A stretch of 60,854 bases of DNA from Opitutaceae bacterium. GTDB lineage: Bacteria; Verrucomicrobiota; Verrucomicrobiia; Opitutales; Opitutaceae. Positions 36,251 to 44,078 of the stretch are shown piece by piece. Position 1 is the first letter of the stretch; every line of letters begins with the position of its first letter. The notes beneath the pieces are model-generated. The model was not told where the DNA came from. It saw nothing but the letters and a program-made list of their open reading frames with translations, and ran no database searches. A program made the translations under genes and the position numbers. Where the stretch lies: assembly GCA_003151515.1 (NCBI GenBank), contig PLXS01000016.1, forward strand, positions 120,654-181,507. Direction: 5' to 3'.

Positions 36251-37627
36251 ATGCCCCGCCCCACCCCTCGAAACGCAATTGCCGCCCTGTTCACGGGCAT
36301 TCTGCTCGTCGCTATCTTCGCCACGATGGTAATTTGGTTCCGGTCGGACCTGCGCACGGAGATCCACCAGACGATCCTCGAGAGGGACGCCGCGGTGCTC
36401 TACCCCATGGCGCTTCAGCAGGTGATGGAGAGCGAGGAGGAGAAACCGGGAAACCCGTCGGCACCGATGACCGCGCTACTTGGCAGCGCGCGGCAAAAGG
36501 GCATGATCGCGGTGGCGGTCTTCGATCGCGACGGCAATACGATCGGAGCCGTGCCGTCCAACCAACTTTTTGTCGAGCTGCCAACGGACGACTACCTGCG
36601 CCTTGCGCGGGGCCTGCCTATAACCCGGTTCCATCCCTCTTTTCCCCTGGACCAGTATTTTGCCGGGGTGTCCCCCAGCCAGCGGCAGGCGCCGGTGCTC
36701 GAGGTGCTTCTCCCGCTGCCGGGAGTTGGCAATGCCGTCATGCGAGGATTCGTGCGCTATTACATCGACGCCCGTCCCATCGCACGCGAGCTGTCCCTAA
36801 TCGACGGCCGGATCAACCGCCAGACGGCGGTCATCCTGCTTATGGGCGCAACGCTCATTGCAATCGTCCTCTCGGCCGCGTCATTCAGCATCCAACGGGC
36901 CCAACGCCTTGCGGCGGAACGCAACGAGCGACTCGCGCGCGCCAACTTCGAACTCACGCTCGCGGCAAAGGCCTCGGCGGTCGGGCAACTCGCCTCCCAC
37001 CTAATCCATGGCTTGCAGGGCTCTGTCCAGGGGCTGCAGGCGGCTGTTGCCGACGGCAACGGGTCAAGTCCCAGCCCGGCCTGGGAGGCCGTAGCGGGAT
37101 ACGCCGAGCGGCTGCAGACGATCATACATGAGACGGTCGCCCTGCTCAGCGACGCTGGCGCGGGCGCCAGCTATGAACTGACCGGCAAGGAGCTTGCCGC
37201 CACGATTCGCGAGCGGAACCTGGCGGCAGCGGACGAAAAAGGGGTTCGCCTTGAGGTGGACCAAGGGTTCCCGGCGACGATCGATAGCCATCGCGGTAGC
37301 GTCCTCTGCCTGATTGCCAACAATCTGGTCCAAAACGCAGTCACCGCCACGGAACGGGGCCGACGCGTCGGCGTTTCAGTTGTCGACACGGGCCAAGCCA
37401 TCATCATCAGCGTTCAGGATGAGGGTGCCGGCATACCCGACTCGATGAGGCCGCACCTGTTCAAGCCAGGCAAGAGCACCCGGCCCGACGGTTCGGGGCT
37501 GGGCCTGGCGATCAGCCAGCTTTTGGCGCGCCAAATTGGCGCTCAGGTTTCCCTCGTTTCGACGGGACCCTCGGGCACGGCATTCCGCGTAACGCTTCCG
37601 AAGCAACCCCTTTCCCATAGTGGCTGA
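36251..37627 (+). CDS. Sensor histidine kinase
   Basis: The 458-residue protein has a membrane helix near residues 9-27, an extracytoplasmic domain of about 160 residues with PAS/Cache-like strands (AVAVFDRDGNTIGAV), a second helix (about 198-216), a dimerisation region and a C-terminal HATPase domain with N box NNLVQNAVTATE, G1 DEGAGIP and G2 GSGLGLAI. The phospho-acceptor region reads VGQLASHLIHGLQGSVQGLQ, so histidines 250 and 253 are present but the usual HEIRNPL surroundings are lost. It should phosphorylate the NtrC-type regulator encoded two genes upstream. Translation is probably coupled to the preceding gene, whose stop is two bases away. Confidence 0.85.
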   Translation: MPRPTPRNAIAALFTGILLVAIFATMVIWFRSDLRTEIHQTILERDAAVLYPMALQQVMESEEEKPGNPSAPMTALLGSARQKGMIAVAVFDRDGNTIGAVPSNQLFVELPTDDYLRLARGLPITRFHPSFPLDQYFAGVSPSQRQAPVLEVLLPLPGVGNAVMRGFVRYYIDARPIARELSLIDGRINRQTAVILLMGATLIAIVLSAASFSIQRAQRLAAERNERLARANFELTLAAKASAVGQLASHLIHGLQGSVQGLQAAVADGNGSSPSPAWEAVAGYAERLQTIIHETVALLSDAGAGASYELTGKELAATIRERNLAAADEKGVRLEVDQGFPATIDSHRGSVLCLIANNLVQNAVTATERGRRVGVSVVDTGQAIIISVQDEGAGIPDSMRPHLFKPGKSTRPDGSGLGLAISQLLARQIGAQVSLVSTGPSGTAFRVTLPKQPLSHSG

Positions 37628-37696
37628 AGGTCGGCTGCGTCCTCCAGACCCCTTTCCCTTATCCACCGCGCCTTTCGCACAGTCGTTTGACATCCT

Positions 37697-37730
37697 CCCG
37701 ATCTAAGCGGCTGCTGCCGCTTTGATCGGG
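37697..37730 (-). repeat. IS605-type end hairpin
   Basis: Arms CCCGATC-T-AAGCGGC (37697-37711) and GCCGCTT-T-GATCGGG (37716-37730) pair over 14 of 15 positions around a TGCT loop. The stop codon of the TnpB remnant (37703-37705) lies inside the stem, and GAGGATGTCAAA follows on the minus strand. Hairpins at this place mark the right end of IS200/IS605 elements and the guide-RNA scaffold region of TnpB. Confidence 0.6.
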
Positions 37731-38110
37731 ATTCCCGTCGGAGCTGGCCGCGCTTGCAGCCGCTTCCTCGGATGGGTTCGCAGTTCGTCGGCCGGGGTGA
37801 CCCCCGAGCCTCCCTGCGCAGTCACGGCCTGCCCGGCCGCCAGGATGTTGAGCGCCGCATTGAAGTCGGCGTTGGTGTGATACCCGCAGGCTGCGCACTA
37901 GAATACCGCTTGGCTCTTGCGGTTGCCCTGTGTGCAGTGCTTGCACTGCGAGCATGTCTGAGAGGTGAAGGCCGGGTCCACGGCCACGAGGCGTGCGCCG
38001 GATCGCCCGCACTTGTAAGCAAGCATCCTTCGGAAATCGCTCAGGCCCTGGGCCAGCATGCGGCGGTTGAGCTCCGACTTCCTTCGAACGTTGCGTCCAG
38101 GCTCCTCGAT
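37703..38110 (-). pseudogene. Decayed IS605-family TnpB (OrfB), C-terminal part
   Basis: The minus strand encodes LNRRMLAQGLSDFRRMLAYK, then ARLVAVDPAFTSQTCSQCKH and, after an in-frame TAG (37898-37900), CAACGYHTNADFNAALNIL. These are the last third of TnpB, with the CxxC-CxxC zinc ribbon and the final RuvC Asp. The stop falls one residue before the second CxxC; reading through it restores the family sequence, so a CAG to TAG change is likely. Everything before about 38110 is missing. It is a dead remnant, unable to encode the nuclease. Confidence 0.75.
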
Positions 38111-38138
38111 TGTGCCTGCGGCCGAGGCCGTCATGCAG

Positions 38139-38198
38139 GTAAGCGGGGCTGGCAATTCAACAGGTATAGCCCTGGCTGAAGTCTACGAGGTGCAATAA
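38139..38198 (+). pseudogene. Last 19 residues of an ISTRGFVGTG-type C-terminal module
   Basis: The plus strand reads VSGAGNSTGIALAEVYEVQ then stop, almost the same ending as the GH16 protein (IVSGGNADTGVALVEVYEVP). The rest of the module is gone, and the TnpB remnant begins about 30 bases to the left. It probably marks the 3' end of a secreted-protein gene that was destroyed by the insertion or a later deletion. Confidence 0.55.
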
Positions 38199-38278
38199 TC
38201 CCGCAGGATTTTGGTCAAACCCAGGCCGAGGCTCTCGCCGACCATGCTTCGGTTCAGGTGTAGCCTTGTCGGCCAGTC

Positions 38279-38515
38279 GGTGTACGCCTCGAACACGGCT
38301 ATGCCAGGGTTGCCCTTGGCCGAGGTGACCTGCGCCGTGTGGGCTCCTGACTGAGGAGTCAGCAGCAGTGCCGGTTCCGCACTGGGGTTTGGCGGGCCAA
38401 ATACCTCGGCCTCCAGCGCCGCCGTGGAGATGGACGAGGGGGTCGTATCGGTCGTCCAACCAGTGTTCGTGGCGATGCCATTGCCTTTGTTGTCGAAAGC
38501 CGTGAAGACCGTGCG
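38279..38515 (-). pseudogene. Fragment of an ISTRGFVGTG-type module in the opposite direction
   Basis: The minus strand reads TVFTAFDNKGNGIATNTGWT, then SAEPALLLTPQSGAHTAQVT and GNPGIAVFEAY. This matches the second half of the modules in the GH16 protein (IASNTGWGG, DSALLLTLPPGPYTAIVSG, TGVSLVEVY). No signal peptide, start or remaining domain is seen. It points towards the plus-strand fragment 80 bases away. Confidence 0.5.
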
Positions 38516-38673
38516 TTTCCCGACGGGGTTCCTTAGGGTGCGCTGTTGCAGCTTGGCTCTCGGTGCCTTGTTACGCGTCATTTCTGGCATTAGGTCCGAC
38601 GCATCGTTGCGCCGATTTCGGTGCGACGCGGGTGGATTCACGGGCGGGCAATCGCGCGAACACACTGCCGGCG

Positions 38674-38736
38674 GTGTTATTTACACCAGGAGATCTCCCG
38701 TTTCTTGGACGTCCGACCTCCTAGTGTAAATAACAC
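38674..38736. repeat. Long near-perfect palindrome, possible MITE or REP-like element
   Basis: GTGTTATTTACACCAGGAG (38674-38692) and its complement at 38718-38736 match at 18 of 19 positions around a 25-base centre. The AT-rich arms differ in composition from the surroundings. No gene is carried. The layout suits a miniature inverted-repeat element or the footprint of one; it lies about 60 bases ahead of the rpsR promoter. Confidence 0.6.
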
Positions 38737-38793
38737 TGGAGAACCGATACAATAAAGGGTCCGTTTTAGGGCATTTTCCGCGGGCTTTGCGGG

Positions 38794-38821
38794 TTGACAT
38801 CCGGCCCGCCAGCCGCACGAT
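38794..38821 (+). promoter_or_regulatory. Probable rpsR promoter
   Basis: A perfect TTGACA box (38794-38799) is followed after 16 bases by CACGAT (38816-38821), which keeps three positions of the -10 consensus including its last two. Transcription would start about ten bases before the rpsR ATG, giving a very short leader, consistent with the lack of a Shine-Dalgarno site. Confidence 0.4.
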
Positions 38822-38839
38822 CGCCCCTCCTTCAATTCC

Positions 38840-39034
38840 ATGAGCACAACCGAGCAGAAGCAGCAGACGCCCACTCCGGCGGAGATACCCTTCACGGAGC
38901 CCACCGCCTGGGCGCGCTTCGTCACCGACACCGGCAAGATACTCCCCCGCAAGTACACCGGGCTTTGCGCGAAGCACCAGCGCGCCGTCACGCGCACGAT
39001 CAAGCACTCGCGCAACATGCTGCTCACGAAGTGA
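38840..39034 (+). CDS. rpsR: 30S ribosomal protein S18
   Basis: The 64-residue protein contains the S18 core: [36 protein letters not shown], where GKILPR-TG-CAKHQR--R-IK--R is the family signature. It binds 16S rRNA and S6 in the small subunit. The N-terminus is somewhat different from typical S18 proteins and the total is slightly short. It stands alone, with its own promoter and a strong terminator, and not in the common rpsF-ssb-rpsR-rplI cluster. Confidence 0.9.
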   Translation: MSTTEQKQQTPTPAEIPFTEPTAWARFVTDTGKILPRKYTGLCAKHQRAVTRTIKHSRNMLLTK

Positions 39035-39060
39035 GCGCAGGCGCGGCTTGCCCGTAGCAG

Positions 39061-39090
39061 CCGGAGCCCGAAAGGCTCCGGTCTTTTTTT
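39061..39090 (+). terminator. Intrinsic terminator of rpsR
   Basis: CCGGAGCC (39061-39068) pairs perfectly with GGCTCCGG (39074-39081) around a CGAAA loop and is followed by TC and seven Ts. This is a textbook rho-independent terminator, 26 bases after the rpsR stop. Confidence 0.92.
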
Positions 39091-39125
39091 GCCCGGACGC
39101 CCCGCCCCCCCAAGATAGGCAGACG

Positions 39126-40115
39126 ATGCCCCCGACCGCCCGGACCTACCAAGGCACCGCGAGGAACCTGGCGCTCCTCGCGCGGCACCTGCGCCGCGGC
39201 GGCATTGTCGCGGTGCCCACGGAAACCGTCTACGGGCTCGCGGCCGACGCGACCAGCGCGGCGGCGTGCCGCAGGATATTCGAGGCCAAGGGCCGGCCGC
39301 GCACGGACCCGATGATCGTGCACATCGCCTCGGTGCGCGACCTCGCGCGCGTGGCCGTGCCGAACGCCGCGGCGCTGCGCCTCGCGAGGGCGTTCTGGCC
39401 CGGCCCGCTGACGCTCGTGCTGCCGAAGACCGCGGCCGTGCCCGCCGTCGCGACAGCGGGCCTCCCGAGCGTCGCCGTGCGCATGCCCTCCCACCCCCTC
39501 TTCCGGCGCCTGATCCGCCTGGCAGGCGTGCCGCTCGCGGCGCCGAGCGCCAATCCCTTCGGGTACGTGAGCCCGACGAGCGCGGCGCATGTCGCGGCGA
39601 GCATGGGCTCCAGGGTCCGGCACATCCTGGACGGCGGCCCCTCGAGGATCGGGCTTGAGTCGACGATCGTGGACCTGCGCGACCCGCTGCGGCCCGTGCT
39701 CCTGAGGCCGGGCGCGGTCTCGCGCGGCGACCTGGCCCGGGTCCTCGGCGTCGCGGTCGCCGTGCCGCGCAGGCGCCGCCTGAAGGGCGCCCGCCTGGCG
39801 CCCGGCCAGATGGCGCGCCACTACAGCCCCCGCACGCCGGTCGTCCTGCACGCAAGGCTGTCCGCGCGGGAGGCGGCGGCCAGGCCAGCCGACGCGTGGC
39901 TTTTCATCTCGAGGCCGGCCGGCCGGCTGGCCGGCAACGTCTTCTGGCTCGGCGAGGGCGGCGACCTGCGCCCCGCGGCGCGCCGGCTCTTCGCCATGCT
40001 GCGCAGGCTGGACGAAGCCGGCTTCAGGCGGATCCACGCCGAGCGCCCGAGGGGCGCCGGGATCGCCGAGGCCCTCGGCGACCGCCTGGAACGCGCCTCG
40101 GCGGGGCGGGCCTAG
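39126..40115 (+). CDS. L-threonylcarbamoyladenylate synthase (Sua5/TsaC type)
   Basis: The 329-residue enzyme makes threonylcarbamoyl-AMP from threonine, bicarbonate and ATP for the t6A modification of tRNAs that read ANN codons. The YrdC domain fills about 1-205: GGIVAVPTETVYGLAADA (24-41), FEAKGRPRTDPMIVHI with the conserved Lys-x-Arg, LAAPSANPFGYVSPTSAAHV and RPGAVSRGDLARVLG. The rest (about 225-325) is the smaller Sua5 domain after the linker ARLAPGQMARHYSPRTP, so it is the long Sua5 form. ATG 39126 was chosen over an upstream extension that runs into the rpsR terminator. It ends one base from the convergent hisC stop. Confidence 0.9.
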   Translation: MPPTARTYQGTARNLALLARHLRRGGIVAVPTETVYGLAADATSAAACRRIFEAKGRPRTDPMIVHIASVRDLARVAVPNAAALRLARAFWPGPLTLVLPKTAAVPAVATAGLPSVAVRMPSHPLFRRLIRLAGVPLAAPSANPFGYVSPTSAAHVAASMGSRVRHILDGGPSRIGLESTIVDLRDPLRPVLLRPGAVSRGDLARVLGVAVAVPRRRRLKGARLAPGQMARHYSPRTPVVLHARLSAREAAARPADAWLFISRPAGRLAGNVFWLGEGGDLRPAARRLFAMLRRLDEAGFRRIHAERPRGAGIAEALGDRLERASAGRA

Positions 40116-40116
40116 A

Positions 40117-41208
40117 TCAGCGCAGCACCGTCTCCAACTCCGCGAGGAGCCGCTCGTTCTGCACGGCCGTGCCCACCGTGACGCGGATCCACTCGGGAAG
40201 CTCGTAGGTCTTCAGGGGCCGCACGATCACGCCCCGGCGCTGGAGGGCGTCGAAGACCCGCGCTCCGTCGCCCACGCGAACGAGAATGAAATTGGCCTGG
40301 CTCGGGACATACTTCAGCCCGAGCCCCGAGAAGCCCGCCTCGAGGCGGGCGAGGCCCCTGCGGTTCTCGCTCGCGCACATCCCCGTGAAGGCGGTGTCGC
40401 CCAGCGCGGCCAGCGCCGCCGCCTGGGCGATCGCATTCACGTTGAAGGGCTGGCGGACCCTGTCCAGTAGCGACGCCATCTCGGCGCTCGCGTAGCCGTA
40501 GCCGATGCGCAGCGACGCGAGCCCGTAGATCTTGGAGAACGTCCTCAGCCCGATCACGTTCCGGCCCTCGCGGATGAGCGGGCGGATGTCGTGCGGCCGC
40601 TCCTCGAAGTCGATGTACGCCTCGTCGACGACGCAGATCACGCCCCCGGGCAGCGAGCGGATGAAGCCCAACAGCTCGGTCTCGGTGTTCGCGCTCCCCG
40701 TCGGGTTGTTCGGCGAGGACACGACCACCATCTTGGTCCTGGGCGATAGGGCGCGCGCCAGGGCCCCGAGGTCGTTCCTGAAGTCGGCGAGCGGAACCTC
40801 GACCGGCACGGCCCCGAAGAGGGGCGGCACCAGGCGGTACACCACGAACTCCGGCTTGCCCATCACGACCTCGTCGCCGGGCCCGAGGAACACGTGCCCC
40901 AGCAGCTCGATCACCTCGTTGGAGCCGTTGCCGATGACGAACTGCCCCGGCGAGAGCCCGTGCGCCCGGGCGAGGCCCTGGCGAAGCAGGTAGCAGCCGC
41001 CGTCCGGGTAGAGCTGCCCCTCGCCGATCGCGCGCCTCGCCGCCTCGGCCGCCTTGGGCGAGGGGCCGAACGGGTTCTCGTTCGAGGCAAGTTTGATGAT
41101 CCCTGCCGGGTCGAGCCCCAGGTCCCTCGCCACGTCGTCAATGGGCCTTCCCGGCTCGTACGTGGGGTGCGAGAGGACGAAGGGCTTGGCGAGTTGCGAG
41201 GGCTTCAC
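40117..41208 (-). CDS. hisC: Histidinol-phosphate aminotransferase
   Basis: The 363-residue protein is a class II-like fold-type I aminotransferase for the seventh step of histidine synthesis. Marks are YEPGRPIDDVARDLG and KLASNENPFGPSP at the start, LYPDGGCYLLRQGLA, NGSNEVIELL, SSPNNPTGS (PLP ring contact), VDEAYIDF and TFSKIYGLASLRIGYG with the PLP lysine. GTG 41208 was chosen as the start because no in-frame ATG lies in the expected place; an ATG eight codons further upstream is in another frame. A small indel in the C-rich stretch between them is possible. It is divergent from the alpha/beta hydrolase gene. Confidence 0.88.
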   Translation of the reverse strand: MKPSQLAKPFVLSHPTYEPGRPIDDVARDLGLDPAGIIKLASNENPFGPSPKAAEAARRAIGEGQLYPDGGCYLLRQGLARAHGLSPGQFVIGNGSNEVIELLGHVFLGPGDEVVMGKPEFVVYRLVPPLFGAVPVEVPLADFRNDLGALARALSPRTKMVVVSSPNNPTGSANTETELLGFIRSLPGGVICVVDEAYIDFEERPHDIRPLIREGRNVIGLRTFSKIYGLASLRIGYGYASAEMASLLDRVRQPFNVNAIAQAAALAALGDTAFTGMCASENRRGLARLEAGFSGLGLKYVPSQANFILVRVGDGARVFDALQRRGVIVRPLKTYELPEWIRVTVGTAVQNERLLAELETVLR

Positions 41209-41310
41209 GGCCTTGGGGAGGGAGGGACATTGGAGCCTATCCCGGCGCCCGAATGAAGCCAAAAGGGGTTCGCGTTGGGCGCCCCCGGCGGGGTAGAAGC
41301 GTCGCCCACC

Positions 41311-42444
41311 ATGAGGCGTCTCGCAACCCCGGCGCTCCTGGCCGCGCTCCTCTACGCGGCGCTCCACGCCGCCCAGGAGGCGGCCCCCGCGAGGCCCAAG
41401 GTCGACGTGGGCCAGATCGGGGGCGCCCAGTTCGCCATCGCGCACCCGCCGGGCGACTGGAACCACAACCTGCTCCTGATCGCCCACGGCTTCCGGCCCC
41501 TGGACGCCCCGCTTGTCCCCGACCTGCGCCCCGAGCGCGCCGCGATCCGGGAGTTCCTAGACGAGGGCTGGATGGTCGCCACGACCAGCTACAGGCGGAA
41601 CGGCCTCGTTATCGGGGACGCCATCGCCGACCTGGACGCGCTGCGGGCCTACGTCGCCGAGTCCTACGGCGACCCGGCGCGCGTCATCCTGGAAGGCGAC
41701 TCCATGGGCGGGCTCATCGTGACGCTTATTGCGGAGCGCGACAACGGCCTCTACCAGGGGGCCGTCGCGTTCGACCCGACGCTCTACATCAAGGACGCGA
41801 ACTCCAACCTCGGGCTGACCCTGCTGCCGAGGATTCCGCTGCTCTTCGTCGCGACGCAGGGCGAGGCGAAGCAGGCCAAGAGCTACATCACGGCGATCGT
41901 CTCGCGCCCGCCGCCCGTCGTGCCTCCCAGGCTCTTCCTCATCTCGCGCATGGGCCACACGAACATCAACCAGCCCGAGCGCGTGCTGGCGTTTCGCGCG
42001 ATCAACGCCTGGGTGGAGCACGGGCCCGACGCGCTGCCCAAGCCGGCCGAAAACAGGCCCTTCTTCGACTCGACGGTGCCTCCCGATCCGTTCCAGTCCA
42101 CCGTCGCGATGCACCCGGGCAACCACGGCTTCGACACCACGGTCGACGAGGTGGACGCCGTGTACGGCACCGTCCTGCTCGAGGCCCAGGCCTCCGATTT
42201 CGACGTGGCGGGCATCGCGCCCATGACGTACTTCCAGATGCGCACCGGCGCCGGCACCTTCAGGGTCCTCTATGGGCGCAACTACACCGACGTCGAGAGC
42301 GGCCAGTGGGTCGCGTTCCCCGACGCGGACGGCCGCACCGCCCTGGCGCGCGCCTTCGGGAGCGCCGCGGCGGCCGCGGGGCTCAAGGTCGGCGACACGG
42401 TGGCGCTCGACATGCAGGAGCCCCACCCCTCCGGCTCACCCTGA
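41311..42444 (+). CDS. Exported alpha/beta hydrolase with extra C-terminal domain
   Basis: The 377-residue protein has a short signal peptide (about 1-22). An alpha/beta-hydrolase domain follows: LLLIAHGFRP (oxyanion loop), VILEGDSMGGLI (nucleophile Ser in GDSMG) and ISRMGHTNIN, whose His could complete the triad. From about residue 280 a different domain starts, with AGTFRVLYGRNYTDVESGQWVAFPDADGRTALARAFG and AAAGLKVGDTVAL; this pattern resembles the C-terminal domain of SAM hydroxide adenosyltransferases (DUF62). That second similarity is weak. The substrate is unknown. Its 3' end overlaps the convergent HAD gene by nine bases. Confidence 0.7.
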   Translation: MRRLATPALLAALLYAALHAAQEAAPARPKVDVGQIGGAQFAIAHPPGDWNHNLLLIAHGFRPLDAPLVPDLRPERAAIREFLDEGWMVATTSYRRNGLVIGDAIADLDALRAYVAESYGDPARVILEGDSMGGLIVTLIAERDNGLYQGAVAFDPTLYIKDANSNLGLTLLPRIPLLFVATQGEAKQAKSYITAIVSRPPPVVPPRLFLISRMGHTNINQPERVLAFRAINAWVEHGPDALPKPAENRPFFDSTVPPDPFQSTVAMHPGNHGFDTTVDEVDAVYGTVLLEAQASDFDVAGIAPMTYFQMRTGAGTFRVLYGRNYTDVESGQWVAFPDADGRTALARAFGSAAAAAGLKVGDTVALDMQEPHPSGSP

Positions 42445-43032
42445 GCGGCGGCTGGGGACGAAGACCCACTTCATCCCGGCGGCCTCGGCCGCCCTGATGC
42501 CAGGCTCGCCGTCCTCGAAGACAAGGCAGGATGCGGGCGCGACGCCCATCCGCTTGGCCGCGAGCAGGAACATGTCCGGCGCTGGCTTCCCGTGCGCTAC
42601 GTCGTCGGCCGTGACCACAACCGGGAAGAGGTCCCGAAGGCCTGCCTTGTCGAGGGTGCTCGCGACCACGTCCCTCGTGCCCCCCGATGCGATGGCGATC
42701 GGGTGCGTGGCCTTCGCGCGGCGCGCGAACTCGATCACGGGCGCAATCGGCGCCAGCTTCACCTCCGAGCCCTTGTAGAGTTCCTCCTTCTCCCGGAAGA
42801 CCTTCTCCGGGTCGAGCTTGAGCCCGTGGCGGGCGCCGAGGAGCATCGCGACCTTGCGCGAGGGCACGCCCCCAAGCTCGTAGAAGTAGTCCTCGTCCAG
42901 GCGCCCCTTCAGGCCCTCCCGCCTGAGCGCGGCCTGCCACGCGAGGTAGTGGACCGGCATCGTGTCGACCAGCGTCCCGTCCAGGTCGAAGATGTAGCCG
43001 GCGAAGTCGCCCTTGGGTATCTTGAGTTGCAT
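42436..43032 (-). CDS. HAD-superfamily sugar-phosphatase or beta-phosphoglucomutase-like protein
   Basis: The 198-residue protein has all four HAD motifs: FDLDGTLVDT (15-24, catalytic Asp pair), IASGG (motif II), HGKPAPD (motif III Lys) and VFEDGEPGIRAAEAAGM (motif IV). The helical cap between motifs I and II is of the beta-phosphoglucomutase/YniC subclass. It probably dephosphorylates or isomerises a sugar phosphate in the cytoplasm. ATG 43032 lies just ahead of the first strand and gives the family's length; the frame extends upstream without resemblance. Confidence 0.85.
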   Translation of the reverse strand: MQLKIPKGDFAGYIFDLDGTLVDTMPVHYLAWQAALRREGLKGRLDEDYFYELGGVPSRKVAMLLGARHGLKLDPEKVFREKEELYKGSEVKLAPIAPVIEFARRAKATHPIAIASGGTRDVVASTLDKAGLRDLFPVVVTADDVAHGKPAPDMFLLAAKRMGVAPASCLVFEDGEPGIRAAEAAGMKWVFVPSRRSG

Positions 43033-43164
43033 CGGAGCGCGCAAGGACGCCCGAAACCGCCCGGCCCGCAATCCCAAAAAAAGACGGGCGGCGCGCCGCC
43101 CCTCGCAGGTTGCCAACGCGCCCCGGTCCCCCCAAGGTGTCGCGCAGCCGGTCCGGCGGGCCCC

Positions 43165-43422
43165 ATGAAACCCCACCCCCTCCTCGAAAAGGCCCTCGTC
43201 GGGATCGTCGCCGCGGTCGCCGAGGCCCCGGCGCTCGTTCCCAGGGCGGCCGCCGGTTTCGCCGGGGTCGTGCGGCTCATGTGGCGCGCGTTCCTCCCGG
43301 CGCCCATGGTTCGCCGCCGGGAGCCGGGCGCCGGGCGCTGGCGTGCCCGCTCCCCTGAGGCCCCCGGGCCCCGTGCTTGGCGCCGCCGCGGCGCTGGCGC
43401 TTCCCCGACCCGGCCAGCTTGA
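43165..43422 (+). CDS. Doubtful small hypothetical protein
   Basis: An 85-residue frame starts at ATG 43165 with an amphipathic helix (LLEKALVGIVAAVAEAPALV) and then turns into Arg/Pro/Gly-rich sequence typical of translated GC-rich non-coding DNA. It ends ten bases before the aquaporin start. The first 45 residues could be genuine; the remainder looks like chance. No family is recognised. Confidence 0.3.
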   Translation: MKPHPLLEKALVGIVAAVAEAPALVPRAAAGFAGVVRLMWRAFLPAPMVRRREPGAGRWRARSPEAPGPRAWRRRGAGASPTRPA

Positions 43423-44058
<636 letters not shown>

Positions 44059-44078
44059 GCGGCCGCGCCGCCCTTGGG

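Noticed and set aside
38424..39007. Small opposed frames sharing an IYTRRS sequence
   Set aside because: The shared residues arise because both frames read through the two arms of the palindrome at 38674-38736.
41214..41240. An ATG just upstream of the chosen hisC start
   Set aside because: It is out of frame with hisC; the in-frame GTG at 41208 was used, although a small sequence error cannot be excluded.
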